From Lonicera japonica (Eukaryota > Streptophyta > Magnoliopsida > Dipsacales > Caprifoliaceae): a DNA stretch of 64,000 bases. Both the position numbers and the translations under genes were made by a program. Location of the stretch: positions 4,030,001 to 4,094,000 of the forward strand of contig CM038468.1 of the NCBI GenBank assembly GCA_021464415.1. Reading direction: 5' to 3'. Positions 11,265-22,051 of the stretch are shown piece by piece. Positions within the stretch are counted from its first letter, which is position 1. Each line of letters begins with the position of its first letter. Below the pieces are notes generated by a model. It was not told the origin of the DNA. It saw only the letters and a program-made list of their open reading frames with translations, and did no database searches.

Positions 11265-13612
11265 CTATATACTGTGAAACCACCTTGAGTTTGAAAAGCA
11301 GTTCTTAAAATCTCTAACCCTAGAAAATTCCAAGCGTGAACTTTGAAGTATGTTTTGTTTTCTCTTTGAGAAAATGACCTAATTAGTTTTTGAATTATTA
11401 TTTTAAGAAATCTCTAACCCTAGAAAATTCCAAGCGTGAGTTAATTTATTAAAAATAAAAAGCAGTATGAATAGCCCATAACTAGTGGAGTACATGGAAA
11501 ACAAATTAAAGGCGGACGTGGACCTGACTTCTGAAAAAACAAAAATAAACCAATTCCGAAGAATGAACTTAGTAGAACAGCCTTCCCCGTTGACAACGCA
11601 AAATGTAAATAGAAAATTTCGAGATAATAAAATCAAACGAGTGAAATATAAACCCTTAAGTGGGACGGAGGGACATGTTAAGCCCCACCGAAGAAACTTT
11701 ATGAGGAGTTTAATCCCACCAAGCAGTGATTGAGGCCCATAGAAGCCGTGTCGTCAGAGTTGCGCGCCCTCACAATAAGTGCGAGAACAGTAGAACCGCA
11801 ATAGCTCAGGAGATCTATGAAAGTTAGCTAACCACCATATGCTAGGTTTGTTACCTAACCGTCCTATATGAGAAGGAAACATAAGAACAAAATGTCTTAA
11901 AAGATTATAATTGATCTTTTTAAAAATAAATAAATAAATAAAAATAAAATAAAACGAATGTATTTGTGAGATGAAGATAATTAATAGAAGTTCGTTTTTA
12001 TTTTGACTAAGTTAAAATTTTGTTTAAGCTTCGATTTGTATGAATACTTTGTTATCTAAGCTGCAGTTTATTCTAATCACCCATTTTCAATAACAACTAT
12101 ATATTTTAAGCAATTTTTAATAACAATGAGGAGAGCATATACATGTTATTAGTTATTTTTTTATTCATATTATATTAATCTATGGAGAAATGAAATAAAA
12201 TATTACATTACAATCTCACTTTACTGAGTAGATTTTATTAAAACTTGGTTATTATTAATTTCTTATTCAAAAATGAAAGAAAAGATCGTAAAACTATTTA
12301 ATTCTATGATTGGAGTTTATTAAAACTTCCATATACATTCCTATTTCTAAATTAAATGGGAGCAACTACGTTATCTTAGAAACTGTCAATATTTTTATAC
12401 GGCAAGATCGATCTTGATGAAAAATACTTTCTGTTATTTAAATGATATGATATGCTAGTCCAGAAGATCGCAATTTAAAGCTGATATTTTGTTTTGAAAT
12501 CTTATGAATCTACTAACATTATTTTATTCTAACCTGCATTTATAAAAGTATTTGCTAAACTTAGAGCACATACAAAAATAATGACTAAACATTTTAGTTT
12601 CTTCCAATTTCTCAATTTTTACAGTTGCAATGGTTAAAAGTAATTTAAAACAATAATATATATTATAACTAAAAACAACAGTGAGCACATAATTTTTTAT
12701 ATTAACTAATGTTGCATGTGGAAATTGAATTTTTTATAAATAGATAAGATTCATAATATAAATTATATATATTTTTTTCTTTTCTAAATGCAAAAAGAAT
12801 GACCTACCACACACATTATTAATATCTACTTTTAGTTCATATCATTGTAATTTAATTTTAGGAAAACTTTTAACCAAAGAAAAAGAAAATTAATCAGATC
12901 ATGTGACAATAGGTCATGATCTACTAGCAAATTTTGGAACCAGGAATCCCAGCTTTCCTAAGAACAAGATCACGACACACTAGATCTACTAGCTAATTTT
13001 GGAACCAAGAATCCTAGCTTTCCTAAGAACAAGGCAAAAAAAAGTCATGTTAAGCTAACTCGGCCATGAGCTACCAAAGTACAAGCACGAGGGGAAAAAA
13101 AAATTTCAACCCCTGAAGTCAACTAAAAAATGCCCTGCAAAATAGTCCCAAATTCATTCAAGCAAGGTTTGAAAACTTTAACGTAACCACTTGGCTTCTC
13201 TTCCAAAATGGCTAGCCCAATTTGTCAATTAGAGGTTGTTACAATCTCTCCCTGATGTCCCGCACATCACGTGGCAGTGGTCTTGGGTACGGTCTGATAT
13301 ATATGATACCATATGTAACCAACCAGGTGCTCCCCCAAAATGGCTAGCCCAACTTGTTCATAGTCCCCACATATATACCAAGGATCTTCTCATTACACTA
13401 CCGATGTGGGTTATTTTAGGTTGTTAGATTTAATGGCTTTAGCTAGACCGATGGCAATGGCTTTGAGTTCCCCAAAAGGACTGAAAGTGAATTGAGCTAT
13501 AAGATGAAGCCAAACTGATTATTTAAATTTTAAAAGGAAAAAGGGAAGTTGGCAGAATTAAGTTTAAATGTATTTCATTAAGTTTATTAAGTTTTATTGA
13601 TATTGGTCATCG
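11265..13612. repeat. Diverged duplicated segment, copy A (partner 41057-43752)
   Basis: Shares long collinear stretches with 41057-43752 in the same orientation, for example TCTAACCCTAGAAAATTCCA, GAGGCCCATAGAAGCCGT, TTTAATCCCACCAAGCAG and GGAAAAAGGGAAGTTG, ending at TATTGATATTGGTCAT. Copy A has an internal tandem duplication (about 12920-13030, two units with TTTTGGAACCA then GAATCC, AGCTTTCCTAAGAACAAG). It also has about 260 bp at 13171-13430 not seen in copy B. It lacks the MITE present in copy B and keeps the uninterrupted target at about 11297-11306. Confidence 0.85.
13085..13535 (-). pseudogene. RNase H (RVT_3-like) remnant, copy A
   Basis: On the minus strand, GELKAIAIGLAKAI (about 13475-13434) and, after an interruption, PCLNEFGTILQGIF (about 13170-13130) and SPRAC then VAHG (about 13095-13065) match the plant RNase H-like RVT_3 family. 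That domain is usually found at the C-terminus of LINE-derived or At1g65750-type proteins. An unrelated 260-bp segment splits the domain and stops are present. Its better-preserved counterpart is at 43440-43660. Confidence 0.6.
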
Positions 13613-13849
13613 GAACCGGCTCCTTTGCAGTGTGGAATCCACTGCACTGGTGAAGTATGTACAATGTTGACCTTTTAATTTGATAACTAGGTAAGATGTA
13701 GACAAATTTATAAAACATTTCAAAAGAACGAGTTGCTGTGTCATTTTAACCAATCTTATTTTGACGTCATTTTTTCCCTCATGTAACTCTTAACTTCCAT
13801 CTCTTATCTCTTCCACAAAACTTGCCGCAAGTAATAGTAGGTCCCGAAT

Positions 13850-15025
13850 AGTGTTCATTTTTGCGATAGGAGCAAATGTCTCATCGTAGTCTATCCTATA
13901 TGTTTGAGTAAACCCCTGGGCTACAAATGAGCTTCATATTGATTTGTAGAATCATTTGCATTGTGCTTTACGGTATACACCCAACGACAACTTACAACCT
14001 TTTTACCTTGTGGTAAGGGAATAAGTTGTCAAGTATTATTTTTCTGCAATGCCTCCATCTCTTCTTCCATTGCCATCCTCCACTTAGGATTAGTCAAGGC
14101 ATCTTGCACTTTGTTAGGAACTGATACAATAGATATTTGATTCACAAATGACTCATATGACTTCGACAATTTACCAGTGGAGATGTAATTTGCAATTAGA
14201 TACTTTGATTTGGCATGAAGCTAGGTTCATATCTTTTGGCTCGCTAATCTACTGGGTAACATACTAGACTCATTATTATTAGTACTAGTTGGGGGGACAT
14301 ACCTCAGATGTGTGATCTTTAGCACATGAGGAAGTTGTGGATTGAGGGTATGAGCAATAGTGGAGGAGGCAGATGTGACTTCTTGTGTTTGGACCTGAAT
14401 GTCAACTGGAACTGTCTGTATATCATCTTTCACCCGTGGATTTTCTTCCTTACCATGAGATAGCTCTTCAAAATATGAATTCTCTCCCTGAAGAGAAGAG
14501 TTAGGTGAGGGGAAATAACTCATATCTGGGGAATAGATAATAAGTGATGAGATAAGACAGAAACATACAAAACATGATGAAGTTCTAGAGTGGGGTAATA
14601 TAGACCCCTAACACATGAAAAGCTTCACCATTTGTATTTGTAGCATAAGATACTGGTTGGGAAGATAACTCAGTAAAATAGGATTTATCATAAGTCATAT
14701 GATCGGAAGCGGCATAATCAATAATCTAAATATCAGAATTAACAAAGTGAGAAATCTTTAAAGTCATACCAATTTTACCTCGACCGGCGATAGATGCCGT
14801 AGGAGTAGCCCATCTAGATCTGTGATGGTCTTGTCCGGTTATTCTATAAAAATTTGGTTCTTGAACCAATTGAACAGCATCTGCTTTCACTTTAGCACGA
14901 TAACCCTGCTTTTGGGGTTTAAGATGTTGATTCAGCTTCCAACACATTTCTCGAACATGCCCCAGATCATTGCAATAGGTACATTTTGGTTGGTTAGCCA
15001 GGTGGAGGACATTGCTGATGAAGAG
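13850..15025 (-). pseudogene. Copia C, 3' part: gag zinc knuckle, protease, linker and RT start, decayed
   Basis: Reading on the minus strand from 15025: a perfect CCHC knuckle CTYCNDLGHVREMCWKLN at about 14986-14933, an aspartic-protease-region block DYAASDHMTYDKSYFTELSS near 14690, an integrase-RT linker (ORF 14523-14227), and an RT start with VSVPNKVQDALTNPKWRMAM and KKVVSCRWVYTVK near 13980. The integrase is missing: protease joins linker at about 14530-14580. Several stops occur. The 5' break at 15025 coincides with the edge of LTR A, so element A inserted into this copia. A minus-strand gag at 32356-33190 is a plausible other half. The lineage looks Tork-like. Confidence 0.75.
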
Positions 15026-16566
15026 TGTTGGTCGGAAAACAACCCTAGAGGGGGGTGAATAGGGTTTTAAATATTTAATGCTAAATTAAAACGTTTTAAA
15101 AATATTTAAGCAAAGTAATTTAGCTAAGCAACAATATTAAGAAAATAATAAACTTCAAGTAATCAATCCCAAGATAAGCAAATAAGCAATCTCAAAATAC
15201 AAGTAATAATATAGCAATAAAAAGAGAGCTTGAGTTTAGAAAGATTAAACCAATTTGAAGCTCGAGACTTTTTGTCCTCACGGTTCGGTTTCCTAAACCA
15301 TATGTCCACGCTTGGTTAGTTCTCCGAGAATTTTCACTATTCAATCTTCTTCGGGTGAAGATCAAACCTCAATAAAAATGTTGTTATGCACATAACACTC
15401 ACAATGTAACTATACTCACTACACTTCTCACAAGATATGCTCTCTTGCTCTACAAAGAGACAAACTCTCTTTTCAAATGAAGAATGAATTGTTTGTGGTG
15501 ATACACACTAACATAATAACTCTCAAGTGTATTTGAAGATTACAAATGAAGCTCACACTAGATTTATCAAGATTGATTAAAATATATAGCTCAAAAGATA
15601 AAAGATTGATTAAAATGTGTTCTTGAATCTTTGTATATTTAAATATATGAATAATAGAGTATTAGAATGATTCAAGGTGTGTTAAAACATATTCAGGACC
15701 TCATATATATAGCTTGCAAAACCATATGGCCGTTGGGGATGATTAAGAAATGTTTTTGGTCAAAGGTATACATTTTCAAACTTTCCAACAGCTAGTTTTG
15801 ACAAAAAATTCAAATTTGTTTTGATAATTTCTCCCAATTTGACCGTTGGACCGTGCTAAAATTTTAGTTAAAAGTGCTAATAGATATTGTCTAACTACTG
15901 TAACAATTTCAAAATGATCAGAGTCCGGGAAGGCCTCCATCTTACCGTTAAATCAAAACTGTACAAAAATAGAGCGAATTTTAAATATAAAATAAAAACA
16001 TTTTTGCAATTTAATAATTTAGTTCCAAATACAATTCTAATGATTTGTGAACCTCAAAGATTTTTTGCTAAGATACCTATTTTTATTAGAGCTTAAAATA
16101 TGATAATATGAATTTATTTTGAAACTCGGTCTTTGTAAATGATGTTTTTCAAATAAATTCAATTTCAAGTTTGGTTGAATCAATCTTTAAAAGATGAATG
16201 AATATTTTTGAGCTATAAGAATTTGATCAAAAAGTAAATTTACATAAATCTTAAGCACTCACTCAATTACTGAATTAACGAGTCTTCGAATGCTTTGATT
16301 TGTTTTTTCGGATTGATCTTCAATTGAAGCTTTTTCCTTGAAGCTTTTCATATAGTCTTTTGATCCTTTGTGCTTCATGATTTGCATTGAGAGATTTGAT
16401 CTTCCTTGTCTTGTCCAATGATCAAATAGTGAAAGAGTGATCCTTATCATGTTTTTCTTGAATTTCTCAAGTAAATAAACTGTGTACTTATATCAAGAAA
16501 CATGTTAAATTACACATGATTGATTTATTGTTATTATCAAAATAAGATTAAGACCTTAGGTCAACA
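15026..16566 (-). repeat. 3' LTR of copia element A (SIRE/Maximus-like)
   Basis: A 1541-bp TG...CA segment, TGTTGGTCGGAAAACAACCC on the left and CTTAGGTCAACA on the right. Outside its right edge lies a purine tract when read on the minus strand (AAAAAGGGAGAGAT), as expected for the polypurine tract next to a 3' LTR. LTR D (33459-34861) is a diverged relative: both share the GGTCGGAAAA/CCCTAGA start, the ACGGTTCGGTTT and CGAGAATT/GAGAATT blocks, and the end. A TATA-like TATATATA (about 15708) is present. Unlike LTR D, it has no cluster of perfect palindromes. Confidence 0.85.
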
Positions 16567-17096
16567 ATCTCTCCCTTTTTGATGATGACAATAAGTTAAT
16601 GTGTGTTTCCAATAACAAGCATATAAATGTAAATAAATAATATGCTCTCCCTCAATTTATGCAAAGATGACAATTAAAAAATATTGCAAATATTTTGAGA
16701 TGGTTTTAAAACCAAAACCAAAACTAATATATATATATTTTATAAATAAACCTTTCAAAAGTGTAAATGTAAAAAAGCATTTAAAATCTTATCACAACAC
16801 CAACACCTTAAAATCTTACCATAACACCAACACTATACACACATTTTCTCTCCCTATGACAACATCAAAAAGGGATCTAAGCCGTGCGAGGGCGTTGGAT
16901 TTTAGATGCACGCGGGAGCGCTACATATTTTGACCCTTTGCTTTAAGAAGACAACTTTCAGTCTTTGGGATTTTTTTTAATGACAAATAATTATTCTTCG
17001 ACTGCAAAATCATTGTTCGTTTACAATAATATGCGAAATGAAGACTTCCAATACTAATCCAAGTCAAACATAATTAATGAACTTTTTTTAATTAAA
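16567..17096 (-). other. Element A 3' untranslated region
   Basis: About 530 bp between the pol stop and the 3' LTR. It begins next to the LTR with the polypurine tract and the block TTTTTGATGATGACAATAA, which is also found beside LTR D (34869-34888). It contains no credible ORF; the corresponding interval in element D carries a gene. Confidence 0.7.
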
Positions 17097-17227
17097 CTAG
17101 ATGTCACAAGCTCTAGTTATACCAAGTTCATGACGGATAGTACAAAAATGATCGTCCGGGAGTGATTTAGTGAAAATATTCGCAAATTGCGATTCGGTGC
17201 TAACGAATTCAATATCAACATCACCTT
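17097..17227 (-). pseudogene. Element A RNase H C-terminus
   Basis: The minus-strand reading ends TRACDI then stop at 17097, the same terminus as element D at 37098. It contains the conserved ESQF(A/E)NIFTK region of copia RNase H. Its 5' border at 17227 is the ACCTT target site of element B, and the reading continues across B at 25476. Confidence 0.85.
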
Positions 17228-20200
17228 TGTAACACCCCGTTCTTTCGTTTCCTCGTAGCTGCTTTCATTCGTCCGCTTATTTCACCTCGGATGGTGAAAT
17301 TTTTATTCAGAGAGCCTCATAATGTTCTAGTACTCTTTATTGGTCATATTAGCCTCCTTCCACTCATGTGAATGTTCGTTTAGTGATTCGAGTGGTTCGG
17401 ATTGAAACCGAGGCGATAATCGCGTATTTCGACTTTTCGCGATTCGTCAATTTTTAGCCAACTTTGAAAGGCCATAACTTCTTCATCCGATATCTAAATG
17501 ACTCTCCGTTTTTGGCCACGTCTTCATTTCGTTTCTCTCTACAACTTTCGTGTTTGGGACGAGTCGAGATTCAACCGTTTCGAGGTCCATTTTGGGCTCA
17601 TAAAGTCATTTGGTGTTGTAGTGACTTCCATGATCGATCATGGAAGGGCCATGATCGATCATGGTCCTCCAGAGGAGTTCCAGAAGGGTTCATGATCGAT
17701 CATGGGGGACCCATGATCGATCATGGTTCACCTGTAAGTCGGTTTTGAGCGTATTTGACCCGTTTTTAAGCCATTTAACACCCCAAACTCTCCATTTTTC
17801 GAACATACATCATCAAGGGGAGTGAGGGAGAGACTTGAGAGAGATCTAGAGAGAGAGACAAGATATTCCATACATCTCTCATTCTTTCCAAGATTTGAGT
17901 TTCAAAACACCTCATCTATCACTATTCACCGTCTTCCACCTTCGTCTTCGCGAGTGAAGCTAAGAGACGAGCTTGGGTTTTTGTGATACGATGTCTACGC
18001 ATCTTCAATACCTCGATTAAGATTCAATTAGGTTGGAGCACTAGTATAAAACCTCTTTTACAAACTTTTACTTGTTGTATTAGCGATTTGTATCTAAATT
18101 GGGGAATTCTACAAAAACCCTAGGTTGTATGCATGTTCGCGTGGTTGGGCTAGATTAATCTTCGATTGGCGTTAGATATTGATGGGTTCTTGCAACTATT
18201 ACATATTTTGATCATTTAATCGATGTTTAGACTTATATATGATATGATTCATCAAGACCCATCTCATACATACATGTTAAGCCTAGGAATTTTGGGGTTT
18301 TAGGAATTGAGTGTGTTTGATGGTTAATTACGGGTATTAACGTTAGAAATATTTACTTCTGCTAATAGAAGAGATTGTAGGACACCATTTAAGATGTTTA
18401 CCCCAGGAACCCATTGGGGCGTAAGGTAACGCAACGACACTTGAGTTTAAAGCCTTGTACGATACATGGCAGGCATTAGTAACAAGAATATGATATAGAT
18501 ACCATCTAATAATGTAGCAAACAGGCATTGGCGGGGCGTGGGTTGCCATAGCCATACATGCACACTTAGTCTAGTATGCCATATGAACACTGGTTGAACT
18601 AGAACCACAATAATCAATGCTTGGCTGGCTAGAATGACACGAGAACCCTTATAAGTGGTATACGGTTTTGGTTTTATACACTTGATACGTTACACATTGG
18701 GAAATGTCGAATATGACCTAATTGGCTATAATGCCATGAAATACAAACGTGATAGTGATGCTATCGATGACCATGATTATGTAATGATGACAATTGTGTG
18801 ATTATGTATATATACATATTGTTAGCCATACGTGTGATAGATGATTGATGATTGTATACACTACTAAGTGAGGATTCGAGATATTCCTGTTGTTACGATC
18901 ACACGTATGGGATGGATATGATGATTTACCGAGCATCGTGTAGTTCCCCGTGACTCGAAGGAGGGCCGCTTATTGCTACCCCTGGGTGAAAAGGCCCTAA
19001 ACTCTGCACGGGGAAAATAAAGTCGGTGACTCCGCCGGTGGTTGTGTGTGTCCACAAAGGAGAGCCCACTCTAGGTATCTTGCCTTTCGACAGGACTAAG
19101 TGTTCTCGGTTAGATGAGTTTTCCCGGCAGTGGAGCAGGTCCCGTGTGCCACTACTTTCCTAAATGGTGAGTCCCTGGGAGGTAGTTGGGCTACTAATGG
19201 TCATTACCCTGCTAGGGTATTGCATGGTGTAGTTCTTTCTGGGGTGTCGAGATGGCTTGTATGAGGTGTTCTCCTTGTTAACTATTCGAAGTGTCATTCC
19301 CGGGAAAATGTCTTGAGGGTTATCTCCGAATGACCTACTTGGAGAACCAAGTCCCTGAGTCACTCCCCACTCGGAAGAGACATGGACAAGAGCCTCGGAG
19401 TCTTCGGGATCCGTTGTTCTGGGCCTGGACTGACCGCGGGGTGAAACTGAGACATTATGCTAGAGACGTGATACGAGAGCTATTGTGAGATTGTTGATTA
19501 TGTTATTATTATTGTATCGTATCGTATCATGTCTCATATAAATTTATGCATGTTACTGCAGCTAGGATATAAATGATATAGAGACATAGGCAGACACTAT
19601 TAGACAGACAGGGTACACATAGAGAACTATCGAGCCTTTCATAATGTATTATATATATAAAGTGAAAAGAGATGATAACTGTGAGCCTTGGATATAGAAT
19701 ATAGGTGTGGGAGTAAGTGTGATTCATAAGACTTGATAGCTGGATCATAATGAACCTAAAGCACTAATAATTGAAAGGGAAATCATAACTAACGAAATAG
19801 CCTACTGAGAGAACGCCGTAATATGACGCTTAGACGAATGATATTGAGCTAAAAGCCTATTATCTTGCCAATTATACGATCCATAATAAATTATAATTAA
19901 AGTGGAAACAACCAATACTTGGCCTATAGCTATTGACTTTTGATGTAAGCACGGGTAGCCGATACAAGCTGTAGAACTAGTCCACTAAGGCGTGACGAAC
20001 CTTAGGAAGCTAGTGTTAGAACAAAATGACCTTGGATTGGCGATTTCTTAGTAATGTGGGAACGCGTGAGAGGTTCACCTATGGGATATTTACTGTTGTG
20101 ATTGGTTAGTTGGGTAGTTAGTATCCAGTGGCTAGGATGGGAATCCTGGTAGGTTCGTATGCATGCGAGTGTAAGTCGCATTGGATTGCACGTTTTTCAA

Positions 20201-20727
20201 ACCATTGCACATGGGTAAAACAAATATTTTCTACACATATATATAGTTCCCACTGAGCCTGGATTTGGCTTATTCCTTCTTTTCCCCAGTTTTGCAGGCC
20301 AGGCTTCGGAATTGGTGCGTGGTACTCGTCTATAGAGCCTCTGGTGTCCATTACCTTTTGCAGTCCTTGAGTTAAGGACTAAGTTATATGTATAACCTTT
20401 AAGTTTGTTGTATAGACTTTGATTTGATAAACGATTGGCATTGTAAACTAGTATTGATGGTTTTCATATGTGGAGTTGATTTAAATGTGGTTTGATGTGA
20501 TTATACTTGTATGGTACGTGGTTTAAATGTTACAAGAAGGTTTATTAATGAAATGAACTCCACATGCCAAAGTTTTCTAAATCGGGACTTCTATAGATCA
20601 TGTTTTTATTAAAGTAAAGTTTTTGAAAGTTGTGGATTTTATAATTTAAACATGCCGTCGCGCACGGCATCCGTGATTAACCGAGTCCCGGAGGTGAAAA
20701 TCTCAAAACGGGATTTGGGGTGTCACA
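17228..20727 (+). repeat. Element B 5' LTR
   Basis: 3500-bp LTR, TG...CA. It carries four CATGATCGATCATG palindromes at 17629-17725, against one in the 3' LTR, which accounts for the 80-bp length difference. ORFs inside it (for example minus-strand 20118-20351) have counterparts in the other LTR but no recognisable domain and are not called as genes. Confidence 0.93.
17629..17725. promoter_or_regulatory. Cluster of four CATGATCGATCATG palindromes in 5' LTR B
   Basis: Perfect 14-bp palindromes at 17629-17642, 17650-17663, 17691-17704 and 17712-17725. The matching site in the 3' LTR has a single copy at 22453-22466. Related copies occur in the solo LTR at 31864-31939. No clear TATA box was found downstream. 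A regulatory role is inferred from recurrence only. Confidence 0.6.
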
Positions 20728-20730
20728 ATT

Positions 20731-20742
20731 TGGTTTCAGAGG
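20731..20742 (+). other. Element B primer-binding site
   Basis: TGGTTTCAGAGG lies 3 bp after the left LTR and differs at few positions from the plant initiator tRNA-Met primer site TGGTATCAGAGC. Confidence 0.75.
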
Positions 20743-22051
20743 TATAGGTCCGATCTTCTTCGCGGGTTTCATGGGTAGTTATGTCCTTTGAGTGAACGTT
20801 GCGAGTATAATCTGTTGAATCTTGTGTTGTTCCGCGTTATAGATCGTTCGGTTGCGTATTATTCCTTGTTTCTTGTTTGTTATACATCCAATTTTCTTGG
20901 GATGTTCAATCTTAGCGAATGGAGTGCTGCGTTCTTTTCCTATCGTGGATGTCGTCTTAGACATGAGGAGAGTATTTTAATCAGAGTAGCGTAGCAGAAG
21001 CGTAGTGGAGCCTGTGATACAGATATTTGTTTTTCATCGCGTGAGCGTGTCTCGTGCAAGCGTTTGCCTTGAGAGTATGTATTCCTTTCTTTCTTCACTT
21101 TACTCACGTTGATTGTTTTGGTGAGTTGTTTCTTTGATGATTAAATATGGGGTTCTTGATGTTTCCTTTGAATCCTTGGTTTTCATGGAGATTGTGCTTT
21201 GTACTCGGGATGTGTTTCGCTACCAAGTTAGCAATAGGCGACTGTCGAGTTATATCTTAGTTGACCGCCTGGCCAGTGGGTGACTAATTTATAAATCAAC
21301 GGTCTTCTGTCGCGGACGGAAAGTGAAACGTAGCTTCTTGATGTTAGCGGCCAGTCCTATTCCTTATGTCCACTTGTTGTGTTCTTTGATTTCGATGGGT
21401 AAATCCTAAGTTTGGTAATATTTGAAATTTTTTTGAGTACCCTTGCTTTCGGATTCATAGGAAATTAGAATGTGTGACCTTCTCCGTTGTTGTAATTCTC
21501 CGGTTGTGAGTGCGCCTTAAGAGTGGTATGGATTTTTGGTTTAGTATCGTTATACGCATGGAATTGTATTCCTAATGTGTGTTAGCTCTTATATTTTAGA
21601 GTTTGAGATTGAGTTTCATATCTTCTAGCCCATCTAGAGCTTGTTAATCGTTAGTCCACACGGTGTGGCAATTTGTTTCTTCACTAAATTTAGTTGTGGA
21701 GGCTATCATTGGACTTGTCCTGTGTTTGGGCCTATTCGTGGTTATGGATCATGCGATAGTATCCTAGCCTTGAGGATTATCCCGTACTTCGTTGTGGATG
21801 TCACTTGAGGGAGTATAATCATTCTTCTGATGGTGCATTAGAAATTTGAGCATTGTTGTTTCATTTCCTTGACGTTCCCTAGGATCATTCTACTCATTTG
21901 TTTTTGGATTCGATTCTAAGTCGTGCTTAGCGGTGGTAAATCTCCTAAGGAGGGGAGACCAGGGGCAATGTCGGGGATTCTGCGTATTTCTTGTTCCATA
22001 CCTATCTCTATATAAATTTCGAGGACGAAATTTGTTTAAGGAGGGGGAGGT
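20743..22051 (+). other. Element B internal non-coding region
   Basis: About 1.3 kb between the PBS and the polypurine tract (22038-22051). The longest plus-strand ORF (20788-20994) has no recognisable domain. No gag, protease, RT or integrase motif was found, so the element would depend on proteins from another retrotransposon. Confidence 0.8.

Noticed and set aside
11287..11320. AACCCTAG as interstitial telomere repeat
   Set aside because: Only single TAACCCTAG units, not a tandem telomeric array.
17464..17748. ORFs through the CATGATCGATCATG array, with repeated IDHG peptides
   Set aside because: The apparent peptide repeat is only translation of the DNA palindrome array; the array is contracted in the other LTR.
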